From NCBI RefSeq assembly GCF_018380615.1, contig NZ_JAGYVZ010000016.1, forward strand, positions 1 to 64,000: a stretch of 64,000 nt of DNA. The letters are read 5' to 3'. The translations under genes were made by a program, and so were the position numbers. The stretch's first letter is position 1. Every line of letters starts with the position of its first letter. Positions 26,305 to 34,423 of this stretch are shown one piece after another. This DNA comes from Flavobacterium psychroterrae (lineage in GTDB: Bacteria > Bacteroidota > Bacteroidia > Flavobacteriales > Flavobacteriaceae). Under the pieces are notes generated by a model, which was given only the letters and a program-made list of their open reading frames with translations, did not search any database and was not told the origin of the DNA.

Positions 26305-26763
26305 TTACATCTTGAAAAGCGGATCTTTTTCCTGGTGATTCAGCTCGTTCACTTCCTGAAGCTCTTCCACGCCTTCAATATTCCAGTCCCCTTCAATCAT
26401 TCTGTGTACGTAACATGCATTGGCCTGTTTTAAAAGCTCCTGCTTTTGTTCCTCTGTTATATCACCTTCGATATTGATTTGGGTTTGGACAGTGGTAAGA
26501 AGTTTTCCATTTTCACCTTTTTGCACCACCTGAGAAAGTTCAGCATTTACGTCCCTGATCTCCCATCCGTTTTTACGTGCGATGTATCGCACTGTTGCCA
26601 CTTTGCACATCCCTAGTCCGCTTAGGACAAGTTCAGTTGGTGAGAGGCCAAGATCTGTTCCTTTGCTGGTTGTAGGCTCATCGCCGATAACTGTATGCTT
26701 ACCATTTGTAATGATAGACTGATAACCTGAAGGTAAATTTTTGATATTAATTTTAGTTGCCAT
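26305..26763 (-). CDS. OsmC-family protein
   Basis: The 152-residue protein has the OsmC/Ohr arrangement: a variable beta-sheet N-terminus, then LSPTELVLSGLGMCKVATVRY with the first cysteine and NACYVHRMI with the second. OsmC and Ohr use this cysteine pair to reduce organic hydroperoxides in the cytoplasm. The sequence is closer to the YhfA/SACOL1771-type subgroup than to classical Ohr, so peroxidase activity is likely but not certain. A class A operator lies 73 bp upstream of its start. Confidence 0.88.
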   Translation of the reverse strand: MATKINIKNLPSGYQSIITNGKHTVIGDEPTTSKGTDLGLSPTELVLSGLGMCKVATVRYIARKNGWEIRDVNAELSQVVQKGENGKLLTTVQTQINIEGDITEEQKQELLKQANACYVHRMIEGDWNIEGVEELQEVNELNHQEKDPLFKM

Positions 26764-26835
26764 TTTTATTTTATTTTAAATTATTTTGTTCACTTAAAGA
26801 AACCTTACTTAAAAGGATTTGCTTTATTGACAGTA

Positions 26836-26900
26836 CAAAGTTCCGATAGTTTACCGGTCTTGCACTAGACTAATTTTCCCGAATATTAAACGTTTTTCCC
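26836..26900 (-). promoter_or_regulatory. Class A operator and -7 box for the osmC-like gene
   Basis: On the minus strand GGGAAAAACGTTTAAT is followed by GGGAAAATTAGTCTAG and, 42 bases after the second GG, by GAACTTTG (26836-26843). This is the only copy where the half-sites are 20 rather than 21 bp apart. The second half-site and its flank are identical over 17 bases to those at 28,461. Confidence 0.78.
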
Positions 26901-26926
26901 TCGCGATACCCTTTATTTGACCCCAA

Positions 26927-27409
26927 TCAGAGATCAGGAACAATGGCGGGCTTCTGAGCCAAAATATATGCGGTTACTGCTGCTTGTCCAATAGTATCTT
27001 TTGAGGGACTTAGATTTTTTCCAATGTACCTTTTGTGCTCTGTTTTTGTGATACCCTTATCTGACGCAAGTATTTTAACAACGTCAACGGAGACCAGCTC
27101 ATAAGGGATCTTGGAGCCGAACCAGTCCGGATTAGCCTGCTGGGACCAGGTAACTAAAACATATTGTTCCCCGGCTGTGCGAATGCTATCGTGCACAGCA
27201 GCTCTCTTAAAAGCCAGCTCATTTCCGTAGAGCACCGCTGTTGTCTTTTTGTTTGTATTTATAATAGTGGTTAGTACTTTTAAATTCAAATCAAGGAACT
27301 TAAATTCACTTGGAAAAGATGCCGACTCATTGATGGTACTGGCATTTTTATGGCAGGAAGAAATAAGTGCTGCCAGAACTGCACTGGTGATATAAATGAA
27401 TTTTCTCAT
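26927..27409 (-). CDS. Lipoprotein, possibly cytochrome-P460-related
   Basis: The ATG at 27,409 gives 160 residues beginning MRKFIYITSAVLAALISSC, a lipoprotein signal; a GTG two codons upstream overlaps the stop of the preceding gene. The mature part has YVLVTWSQQANPDWFG, which is faintly like P460-type proteins, but no CxxCH is present and I cannot name the family with confidence. It is translationally coupled to the haem protein gene at 27,415 and shares its class A promoter. Confidence 0.7.
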   Translation of the reverse strand: MRKFIYITSAVLAALISSCHKNASTINESASFPSEFKFLDLNLKVLTTIINTNKKTTAVLYGNELAFKRAAVHDSIRTAGEQYVLVTWSQQANPDWFGSKIPYELVSVDVVKILASDKGITKTEHKRYIGKNLSPSKDTIGQAAVTAYILAQKPAIVPDL

Positions 27410-27414
27410 GGTCA

Positions 27415-28356
27415 CTATTGTTTAATTGGACGTGTAAATACATAATCTTGATCTTTTACTACCATGTGGCAGTTGATACAGGAATATTCAAAATCTTCTT
27501 TCCCAAAAGGTTTATTGTCAAGATTGTCAAATCTGGCGAATCCCCAGCCTTGTGTTTTTTCATACTTGCGCTTGTCTTTTATCATATACTGTATGTATTT
27601 ATATTCGCCGGGCTTTATTTCCCCGAATTCATCTTTAAGCTGAGTCCAAACAATTTTGGCCATAATAACCCCGTCGGGCCAAGGATTAGTCTGTTTGTCT
27701 TTTACCGCTTTGATCGCTGCGGGGTTGCCATAGATGATTCTCATGGTACCGCTGTCAAAACGCTCACTGGTGCTTATTATCTGCCAGTTTTTATAATCGG
27801 CTATAAATGGAATTCCATTGGGGGCCTTTGGTATTTCTTTGGAGGCATTCTGTGATATAAGCTCTTTGTACTGTTTATTAAAACTATTTATTTTGGACGT
27901 ATCATTAATTTTGGAGCTGGTAAGCGAGAGCACATAATTTCTCAGAACATCCAAATCCTTTTTTTCTATTTTGGCATCAGGATGCACAGCGAGATAACTT
28001 TTTTTGGGCATATGATCCGCGGCGACAAAATTGTATAATTGCCAAAGCTTGCCTTTTTTCTCAATCTCGGTCATGGTATCCCACTGGCTGAAATTCATTC
28101 CCAATCTTGCGTGTTTAACATGGCTCTGCACGAGCCAGGAAGCCGGGGCAATCTCATCAAACCACTCAAGATGGGTTTCATTGGAGTGGCACGAATAGCA
28201 CGAACGTTCCAAGATCTGTTTCACTTCTTTTGGTGCCTTAATTTCTCCGGTAACAGCAGGGTGGTCTACTTTTTCTCCTATAAACTGGATTCCGATAAAG
28301 ACAATTATAAAAAGAGCGATTACAGGCAGTAATTTTCTTTTAGATGATGCTTTCAT
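27415..28356 (-). CDS. Haem-binding domain fused to cytochrome P460 domain
   Basis: The 313-residue protein has an N-terminal membrane anchor (LLPVIALFIIVFIGIQFIG), a Haem_bd domain with SCYSCHSNET (CxxCH, residues about 52-57), and a C-terminal P460-like domain ending in SCINCHM (second CxxCH, near residue 298) and DYVFTRP. Both motifs are c-type haem attachment sites, so it should be a periplasmic dihaem protein. P460 proteins bind a modified haem and oxidise hydroxylamine or detoxify nitric oxide; the activity here is not known. It is the first gene of a class A unit. Confidence 0.85.
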   Translation of the reverse strand: MKASSKRKLLPVIALFIIVFIGIQFIGEKVDHPAVTGEIKAPKEVKQILERSCYSCHSNETHLEWFDEIAPASWLVQSHVKHARLGMNFSQWDTMTEIEKKGKLWQLYNFVAADHMPKKSYLAVHPDAKIEKKDLDVLRNYVLSLTSSKINDTSKINSFNKQYKELISQNASKEIPKAPNGIPFIADYKNWQIISTSERFDSGTMRIIYGNPAAIKAVKDKQTNPWPDGVIMAKIVWTQLKDEFGEIKPGEYKYIQYMIKDKRKYEKTQGWGFARFDNLDNKPFGKEDFEYSCINCHMVVKDQDYVFTRPIKQ

Positions 28357-28418
28357 ATTGTACTTCTTTAAGATTGTTTTAAATAGATTAGAACTATAAT
28401 CAGTCGTTAATAATACTA

Positions 28419-28484
28419 CAAAGTTGCAATAGTTTTTCTCTCAGACACTAGACTAATTTTCCCTATTGCTTAACTTTTTTTCTT
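28419..28484 (-). promoter_or_regulatory. Class A operator and -7 box for the haem-protein unit
   Basis: On the minus strand AAGAAAAAAAGTTAAG is followed 21 bp later by GGGAAAATTAGTCTAG and 42 bases after its GG by CAACTTTG (28419-28426). It lies back to back with the plus-strand class C site. Confidence 0.8.
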
Positions 28485-28537
28485 AAATAAGACACTCAAC
28501 AAGTTTCCTTTCAAACTTTTTGAAAGGACAAAATTCC

Positions 28538-28602
28538 TTTGATTTTTGTCATTACTACTTTGATTTTCGTTACCAATGTGTTCGATTCCTGCGCGAACTT
28601 TG
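28538..28602 (+). promoter_or_regulatory. Class C tandem operator and -7 box
   Basis: TTTGATTTTTGTCATTA is followed 21 bp later by TTTGATTTTCGTTACCA, then GAACTTTG (28595-28602). The G of the -7 box is the 44th base of the second repeat. The same two repeats, spacing and box recur at 30,742-30,806. Confidence 0.72.
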
Positions 28603-28674
28603 CCTTAAAATTAACAACCACTTTCTTAATCTTTATATCAACGATTTGCGACCTTGACTTTAAACGATTTCAGT

Positions 28675-29673
28675 ATGAAAAATAATAATAATACGATAGA
28701 ATGTTCAGCTAGCTCTCCAAATGGAAAGTTTTTAAACTTGTCTGAAACTAGAGTCATTAAGAAGGGTGCTTCCTATGCAGACCTTTTGCTAGCGTATTTT
28801 AGGAATTCCAAAAACAGTAAGCCGTCGGGAATCTTACCGACTATGAAATCCAATCTGAAAGAACTGAATTCTGATGCTCCAATTATTATATGGTTTGGAC
28901 ATTCTTCTTATCTAATTCACTATAAAGGATTCAATATCCTGGTCGACCCGGTTTTGAACGGTTGTGCTTCCCCGATTCCTGGATTGGTTAAGGCTTATCG
29001 GGGTACCGATATTTACAAGTTTTCCGATTTGCCTACCATAGATGCGCTGGTCATTACACACAATCATTATGACCATCTTGACAAACGCAGCATCAGGAAA
29101 CTAAGAAAAAAAATAAGAACATATTATGTTCCGCTTGGTGTAGGCAAATCGGTAAAGAATTGCCATGTCAATAACCTGCGGATTTCCGAAATGGACTGGT
29201 GGGATACCGAAATTCTTGCTCCAGACATCAAACTCATATCAACACCTGCACGACATATGTCCGGGAGGGGTTTGGTACAAAATAAATCCCTTTGGTCGTC
29301 TTATGTGTTGTTACTTGGGAAATACAAGATTTTCATTGGAGGGGATTCTGGTTATGATACCCATTTCAAAAACATTGGAGACAAATTCGGTTCCTTCGAT
29401 ATAGCTATTTTGGAATGTGGCCAGTATAATGAAAACTGGCCTAACATCCACATGATGCCCGAAGAGACAGCACAGGCAGCAATAGATTTAAACGCTAAAG
29501 TATTACTGCCCGTACACTGGGGAAAATTTTCATTAGCACACCATTCATGGAATGAACCAATAATTAGGCTGCTCCAAAAAAACAAACAGTTAAATTTGGA
29601 GATAACTACGCCACTCATTGGCCAGCTTGTAATTGTTGGACGCGCTTATCCCAATCAAAAATGGTGGGAGTAA
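28675..29673 (+). CDS. MBL-fold protein of the NAPE-PLD/UlaG type
   Basis: The ATG at 28,675 gives 332 residues; a TTG seven codons upstream is possible but less likely. The core WFGHSSYLIHYKG, DPVLNG, the metal motif THNHYDHLDK, SGRG, GGDSGYDTHF and a C-terminal PVHWGKF is the pattern of NAPE-PLD-like and UlaG-like lactonases and phosphodiesterases. No signal peptide is visible. It is driven by a class C operator and lies directly upstream of an AraC gene that has its own promoter. Confidence 0.9.
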   Translation: MKNNNNTIECSASSPNGKFLNLSETRVIKKGASYADLLLAYFRNSKNSKPSGILPTMKSNLKELNSDAPIIIWFGHSSYLIHYKGFNILVDPVLNGCASPIPGLVKAYRGTDIYKFSDLPTIDALVITHNHYDHLDKRSIRKLRKKIRTYYVPLGVGKSVKNCHVNNLRISEMDWWDTEILAPDIKLISTPARHMSGRGLVQNKSLWSSYVLLLGKYKIFIGGDSGYDTHFKNIGDKFGSFDIAILECGQYNENWPNIHMMPEETAQAAIDLNAKVLLPVHWGKFSLAHHSWNEPIIRLLQKNKQLNLEITTPLIGQLVIVGRAYPNQKWWE

Positions 29674-29675
29674 TA

Positions 29676-29708
29676 TTTGGCTAATGATTAACAAATTATA
29701 TAACTTTG
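29676..29708 (+). promoter_or_regulatory. Consensus housekeeping promoter of the araC gene
   Basis: TTTG at 29676-29679 and TAACTTTG at 29701-29708 are separated by 21 bp, a full match to the Bacteroidota primary sigma factor consensus. The start codon is 25 bp downstream. This is the only regulator gene here with both elements perfect, so it should be expressed constitutively. Confidence 0.8.
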
Positions 29709-29732
29709 TTGTAGTCTAAAAGAAGTAATACT

Positions 29733-30644
29733 ATGCAGGAATTTGATAATTTAATCGCCTTTTCCAAGTATATTAATGTCCCCTTGCCCATCGATGAGGA
29801 TTTTACTGTCATGCGCATTGAGGATTACTATAATACTTTTTCAGGGCCTTTGCCTGAATTTCGTCATAAGTTTTATGCGGTAAGCCTTTATGAAAATATT
29901 GGTTTGGAAATTAATATTGGGCTTTGGAAATTAAATCCTAAAACGCCGTTCATGTTGTTCAAATCTCCGCATCAGGTCTTGGCATGGAATATACATCCGG
30001 GAGAACTCAAAGGCTGGTTCGTTATGTTTACAGAAAAATTTCTGATCAAAAACAAACAGATGGCTCAGATCATACACGATTTTCCTTTCCTGCAATTAGA
30101 TAAAGCAATCCCATTCGAAATTGAAGAAACAGATGTGCCTTGGCTTTCGGCTACATATCACAAAATACATGAAGAATACCATTCCGATGTTAACGATCGA
30201 TTTGCTCTGATTGTTTCTTACGTACAAACGTTACTTTTACAGGTAAAACGATTATATGAGGCTCGTTCTAAAGTAGATGTTGAAATTGCCCAGGCATCGT
30301 TCCAACAAGATCAGGTTTGGCTCGGTCGCTTCAAAAGACTACTTGCCGATATTTCAGACCTTGATGAATTCGAAAACCGTTCCGTAACTTATTTTGCGGG
30401 ACAGTTAGCAATACATCCCAACCACCTTAATGCTATAATTAAACGGGTTACGGGAAGTACGGCTTTACAGTTGATCCACGACCAAATTATGGACCAAGCA
30501 AAACTATTCCTCAATTCCAGCGAATTAAGTGTTAAAGAAATTGCTTATCGACTGGCCTTTAAGGAACCCACACATTTCGTGAAATTCTTTAAGAAAAATT
30601 CAGGTGCTACTCCATTAGAATTTCGCATACAGAAAAAAGTTTAG
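29733..30644 (+). CDS. AraC-family regulator, probable reader of class C sites
   Basis: The 303-residue protein has a cupin-like N-terminal domain (with LYENIGLEINIGLWKLNP) and a C-terminal AraC domain with LAIHPNHLNAIIKRVTG as first and EIAYRLAFKEPTHFVKFFKK as second recognition region. This is the subgroup common in Bacteroidota next to reductases. It is flanked by the only two class C promoters in the window, one before the MBL gene upstream and one before the SDR downstream. I infer that it controls both. Confidence 0.9.
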   Translation: MQEFDNLIAFSKYINVPLPIDEDFTVMRIEDYYNTFSGPLPEFRHKFYAVSLYENIGLEINIGLWKLNPKTPFMLFKSPHQVLAWNIHPGELKGWFVMFTEKFLIKNKQMAQIIHDFPFLQLDKAIPFEIEETDVPWLSATYHKIHEEYHSDVNDRFALIVSYVQTLLLQVKRLYEARSKVDVEIAQASFQQDQVWLGRFKRLLADISDLDEFENRSVTYFAGQLAIHPNHLNAIIKRVTGSTALQLIHDQIMDQAKLFLNSSELSVKEIAYRLAFKEPTHFVKFFKKNSGATPLEFRIQKKV

Positions 30645-30741
30645 TTTCATTTCAAAGAAACAGTGATTACATGCACCCTAAGAAAGATCTTTGATTGGTT
30701 ATTTATTATGGTTAAAGAAACAGTGCTAAAAAAACGGCATA

Positions 30742-30806
30742 CTTGATTTTTGCCATTAATGCTTTGATTTTAGTTATCTCTGTCCCTTGTTTCTTAGCGA
30801 ACTTTG
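30742..30806 (+). promoter_or_regulatory. Class C tandem operator and -7 box
   Basis: CTTGATTTTTGCCATTA is followed 21 bp later by TTTGATTTTAGTTATCT and at the same 44-base distance by GAACTTTG (30799-30806). The ATG of the SDR gene is 32 bp downstream. Confidence 0.72.
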
Positions 30807-30837
30807 TGCGATAAATTAATCATTAAATTTTTTAGTT

Positions 30838-31660
30838 ATGAAAACAATTTTAATTACTGGTGCATCAACAGGGAATAGGAAAAGCTACAGCAAAACATTT
30901 TTCAGCAAATGGCTGGAACGTAATCGCTACAATGCGTACACCTGAAAAAGAGCAGGAATTATCCCTTTTAGACAATGTGTTGGTTACCAAATTGGATGTT
31001 CGTGATGAGCAAACCATCAAAAATGCTATTGCAGAAGGTCTACAAAAATTTGGAAAAATAGATCTGGTAGTCAACAACGCTGGATACGGACAGTACGGTA
31101 TTTTTGAGTCTGTTACCCCCGAACAGATCCGTGCCCAATTTGAAACCAATGTTTTTGGTGTTATGAATGTAATGAGAGCCATTGTCCCTTATTACAGAAG
31201 CCAAAACGAGGGAATGATTATCAATATAAGTTCTGCAGGCGGACGTATAACTTTACCTCTGATATCAACGTACATGTCTTCTAAATTTGCATTGGAAGGA
31301 TTTTCAGAATCGGTATCTTACGAATTAGCCTCACAAAATATTATTTTGAAATTGGTGGAGCCGGGAGGAGTAGACACCCCTTTCCACATTACATCTGGCG
31401 AAAAATTTGCTTTAAATCCTGAATTGAAATCATATAATGAATTTTCGGAAAACGTAACTAAAAGCATTTCAAGATTGGCTGAAGGTGTTACTTCCGCACA
31501 TGCTGTTGCAGAAGTAGTTTTCGGGGCAGCTACAGATGATACAGACACTTTACGTTACCAATCAGGAGAAGATTCCAAAGCATGGATAAAAGCAAGAACC
31601 AGTATGGCAGATGGTGAGTACATGAACCACATGAAAAACAACGTTTTTCAACTTAAATAA
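30838..31660 (+). pseudogene. Short-chain dehydrogenase, frameshifted near its start
   Basis: The ATG at 30,838 opens MKTILITGAST in one frame, while the rest (GIGKATAKHF onward, about 266 residues with NNAGYGQYG and catalytic YMSSK) is in another frame. One surplus G in the GGG at 30,871-30,873 explains this: removing it restores the expected TGASTGIGK loop. Either the sequence has an error, or the allele is inactive, since a start at the GTG at 30,860 would lack the first beta strand. The body is otherwise intact with no further stop, which suggests a very recent change or an error. It is driven by a class C operator. Confidence 0.8.
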
Positions 31661-31681
31661 AAATCATTAGTGCTTATATAA

Positions 31682-31712
31682 AACAGCGTCTTAAATATTT
31701 GGGACGCTGTTT
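31682..31712 (+). terminator. Intrinsic terminator
   Basis: AACAGCGTC and GACGCTGTT pair around a 12-base loop and run into TTTATT. It closes the SDR gene. Positions 31,713-31,758 hold a 14-base A run and nothing coding. Confidence 0.8.
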
Positions 31713-31758
31713 TATTCATCTTAAAAATGTAATACAAAAAAAAAAAAAATAATTACTG

Positions 31759-31944
31759 GAGTATCATGCTTATATCCAAACCAAAGAAGAATTTTTATAC
31801 CTGACGACTATTATGGATTTGTATGATAGGAAAAATTATAAGTTGGAGTTTAAGCGATTGAGTACAGAAGAAACTTAGCTTAGGGCTTAGAAAATAGCGA
31901 TTACAAACCGATATATTGAAGAAGACTTGACTTTTTTTCCTTGA
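31759..31944 (+). pseudogene. IS3-family transposase (OrfB) remnant
   Basis: Reading the frame from 31,771 gives YIQTKEEFLYLTTIMDLYDR and then RLSTEET, matching the DDE-core stretch of IS3-group transposases (YIKTKEGFLYLTTVIDLFDRK ... STEET). It has in-frame stops at 31,876 and shortly after, and the WxxDI motif expected in front is out of frame. Both ends of the gene are missing, so this is old debris. Confidence 0.7.
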
Positions 31945-31953
31945 TAAAGACAT

Positions 31954-31989
31954 AAAAAAAGAATCTATAGAATATTTTCCATAGATCCT
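31954..31989 (-). terminator. Terminator of the YkgB-like gene
   Basis: On the minus strand a GATCTATGG arm pairs with CTATAGATTC (imperfect) and is followed by seven T. Confidence 0.65.
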
Positions 31990-32018
31990 TGTTAATGTAT
32001 TTTACTTTAATCGGGAGA

Positions 32019-32606
32019 CTACAGCATATTCTCTGTAGCGATAATTGCTTTATTTTTAAGATAAAGGGCGGCCGATTCGCTCATGGTAATTATAGAAGCG
32101 CCCATGATCACTACATCTTTTAAGACAAGACGTCCACGGCCGGATAGATATGGAAATCCATACTGCTGATCGGTCAAATGAGGCACCCAGCTCTCGGGAG
32201 TTGTAATTAGAAATGACATTGTTCCAAGTGTTAGTATAAATACAAGGATGCTTCCAAACATGCTCTCAAGGGGTGCCCAGCGGTGGATGCCTACTAGAAA
32301 GGCAAGAGAAATTAATAATATACCCAATTCATGTGAAAATCCGTAGGTATTGTTCTCGATATTCCACTGGCGGTTCTCAGCAATCAGTTCACCTTCCTTA
32401 TTGACATGGTCTTTATATTGCTCAGGATGGTTGTATAAACGCGACATAAAAGGGCTATTGGCGACAAAGGGAACAATTCCGTCTGCTTCGTAGGGAACAA
32501 ATTTAAGGGCGCCTATCCAAAGGAAAACAATCACTATTCCAGCTCGAATTACGGATTTCCCGACCTTATCAAGATTTGCTATTGTATTTAAAAAGGTATT
32601 TTTCAT
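32019..32606 (-). CDS. YkgB/RclC-like (DUF417) membrane protein
   Basis: The 195-residue membrane protein has the family pattern: VFLWIGALKFVPYEADGIVP near the N-terminus, FMSRLYNHP, then three more hydrophobic segments ending before FPYLSGRGRLVLKD. In E. coli the related RclC is induced by the AraC-type regulator RclR and helps cells survive hypochlorous acid. Here an AraC gene lies immediately upstream on the same strand, and the promoter sits inside the last codons of that gene. A role in reactive chlorine or oxidant tolerance is inferred. Confidence 0.88.
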   Translation of the reverse strand: MKNTFLNTIANLDKVGKSVIRAGIVIVFLWIGALKFVPYEADGIVPFVANSPFMSRLYNHPEQYKDHVNKEGELIAENRQWNIENNTYGFSHELGILLISLAFLVGIHRWAPLESMFGSILVFILTLGTMSFLITTPESWVPHLTDQQYGFPYLSGRGRLVLKDVVIMGASIITMSESAALYLKNKAIIATENML

Positions 32607-32645
32607 TACTTTGTTTTTTAAATTATGTTTTGATAATTAACAGTA

Positions 32646-32711
32646 CAAAGTTACAGGGCTTAGGGCTCTGCTGAAATGGATCAATAATGCTTTGAGATAG
32701 ACAAATCTGCC
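32646..32711 (-). promoter_or_regulatory. Promoter of the YkgB-like gene with a candidate tandem site
   Basis: A perfect -7 box TAACTTTG lies at 32646-32653. Upstream on the minus strand are CTATCTCAAAGC and CCATTTCAGC at a period of 21 bp, in the same position relative to the -7 box as the class A and C repeats. The site overlaps the 3' end of the adjacent araC gene. Only one copy exists here, so the operator call is tentative. Confidence 0.45.
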
Positions 32712-33544
32712 ACTATTGAAATACCTGTGGTATTACGAAAGGCCTGTGGAGAAATTTTAGTCATCTTTTTAAACAGTCTGCTGAAATAATATTCATCCTG
32801 AAACATAAGTCCAAAAGCAATTTCCTTTATGCTCAGCCTTGTAAGATGCAGCTGCTTTTTTGCCTCAAGGATTAGTCTCTCCTGAATCAGCAGGGAAGGA
32901 GTCTTATTAAAACGTCTGGTACACTGTTTGGTAAAGTTATTTGGCGTCATTGCCAGAAGCGAAGCATAATCACTTGGTTTATGAAGGGTAAGAAAGTTTT
33001 CTTCAAGAAGCTGTTTGAACAGATCCATTTTGTCATTCTTAAATACTTTTTGTTTCTCTATACTTTTAATTTTAATGCTGCTGGATTTGGCAAGGAAAAG
33101 CTGAAGGTATGCCCTAAGGACAATATCCGATGGATCAGGCTGTTGGAATTCATCGCTGATTTGACTGACTAGCTGCATATAGGAGCCAAGCTCCTCGGGG
33201 GCAAGTTTCAATGACGGCTCCATATAAATATTATTGAAAAGCAGTCCATTGCAGGCTACTTCATTTCTATGGTATTCAATGCAATAGAAATCGCTGTGAA
33301 ACTGCAGCATGGCATATTTTACAGCTTTGGTTTCTTTGATATAAATAGACTGCTGAGGTGTTGAGAATAATATGACAGGAGCCGCAAATGCAAAGGAAGC
33401 AAAATCAGCATGAAATGTGCCTTCACCTTCTGTTATTACCAGTATCGTATATTCTGAAAATTGGGAAGGTGAAACTAATTTATTATCCTCAGGGTGGTCA
33501 AGCCCTAAGAGTACATTTCCTGTTTCTGAAAATACTTTATTCAT
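32681..33544 (-). CDS. AraC-family regulator next to the YkgB-like gene
   Basis: The 287-residue protein has an N-terminal cupin-like sensor and a C-terminal AraC domain with LAMTPNNFTKQCTRRFN and EIAFGLMFQDEYYFSRLFKK as recognition regions. It differs from the other four AraC proteins here. Its stop codon is 74 bp before the YkgB-like start, and the promoter of that gene overlaps its own end, so it is the natural candidate to control it, as RclR controls rclABC in E. coli. This is inference from arrangement. Confidence 0.9.
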   Translation of the reverse strand: MNKVFSETGNVLLGLDHPEDNKLVSPSQFSEYTILVITEGEGTFHADFASFAFAAPVILFSTPQQSIYIKETKAVKYAMLQFHSDFYCIEYHRNEVACNGLLFNNIYMEPSLKLAPEELGSYMQLVSQISDEFQQPDPSDIVLRAYLQLFLAKSSSIKIKSIEKQKVFKNDKMDLFKQLLEENFLTLHKPSDYASLLAMTPNNFTKQCTRRFNKTPSLLIQERLILEAKKQLHLTRLSIKEIAFGLMFQDEYYFSRLFKKMTKISPQAFRNTTGISIVADLSISKHY

Positions 33545-33712
33545 ACTTTGATGCTCTTTGATGACAGTTTTTTAAATCTTATGAAGATGGATGATAAAAA
33601 TTTAGAAAATTATATCTCACTTCTCCTGGCAATAATGCTAGTTTTACTGTCCATTTTATCGGGCCTTTTTTTAGTGCCGGATTAGATAAGGCAGAATAAC
33701 AATATTTTTTGG

Positions 33713-33720
33713 CAAAGTTA
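33713..33720 (-). promoter_or_regulatory. -7 box upstream of the araC gene
   Basis: TAACTTTG on the minus strand with TTTA 18 bp upstream of it. It lies about 170 bp before the AraC start, leaving a long leader. Apart from this box and the terminator at 33,843 the 33,545-33,905 gap shows nothing I can support. Confidence 0.4.
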
Positions 33721-33842
33721 GTAAAATTCTCCTTGCCATAAAGGAACCTAAAAGGCTTGAAAGGCAGATGTCCTGTGGGCGGTCATGCGACAGACACTTT
33801 ATAATTACCCTGGCAGGCAAAGCCTGATCAATATACAAAATT

Positions 33843-33872
33843 AAAAAGCTGCACCGTTGTGGTACAGCTTTT
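33843..33872. terminator. Bidirectional terminator
   Basis: AAAAGCTG and CAGCTTTT arms (extended by ACC and GGT) around GTTGT, with A and T runs on the two sides. It can end the minus-strand glyoxalase-fold gene. Confidence 0.75.
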
Positions 33873-33905
33873 TACTATTTGCTATTAATAAAATATTCCC
33901 AGTCC

Positions 33906-34367
33906 TTAGTTCCCTATGATGGTATTGGTCTGGAAAATATTTATTTTATTTCCATCTACGTCCTGAATCATAGTACAAAGCATTTTGTCGCCTGCGATAT
34001 AAAGTTCACGCCAAACAAATGTCACTCCTTTTTCTTCAAGCTCCTGTGAGGCTGCAGCAAGGTCATTCACCTGCAGTACAATAGATTTATTTCCGATTGT
34101 GTCCAGGTGTTGCGGGGCTTCTGCAAAAAGCGCTTCAATTCGTTTTGAATTTGGTACCTGCAAAAGTTCGAGACGAAGTTCCCCGGCTTTAATAATAGCT
34201 GTCTCTGCAGATCCCGTTGGAATAGTGAAGGTCACTCGGCTTACAAGATCAAAACCGAAAATAGATTTGTACCATTCGATCGACGCATCTAAGTCAGCAA
34301 CGGTAAAAGCAACATTGTAAAGAGAAAAAGAGGCAAGGCCATTTTTATTTAGTGAAGTGTTTTCCAT
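33906..34367 (-). CDS. Glyoxalase/VOC-superfamily protein
   Basis: The 153-residue protein has the paired beta-alpha-beta-beta-beta modules of the vicinal oxygen chelate fold, with NVAFTVADLDASIEWYKSIF at the start and MIQDVDGNKINIFQ at the end. Members include glyoxalase I, dioxygenases and antibiotic resistance proteins. Its substrate cannot be read. It is the third predicted class B regulon member, with the operator 57 bp upstream. Confidence 0.87.
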   Translation of the reverse strand: MENTSLNKNGLASFSLYNVAFTVADLDASIEWYKSIFGFDLVSRVTFTIPTGSAETAIIKAGELRLELLQVPNSKRIEALFAEAPQHLDTIGNKSIVLQVNDLAAASQELEEKGVTFVWRELYIAGDKMLCTMIQDVDGNKINIFQTNTIIGN

Positions 34368-34423
34368 TTTTAAAAAAAATTAAGTTATTAATTAAGTACC
34401 TGTAAAGTGTTTTATTTAAAGTG

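Noticed and set aside
31736..31749. Run of 14 A as a functional element
   Set aside because: It lies between a terminator and transposase debris; a homopolymer run alone gives no support for a function.
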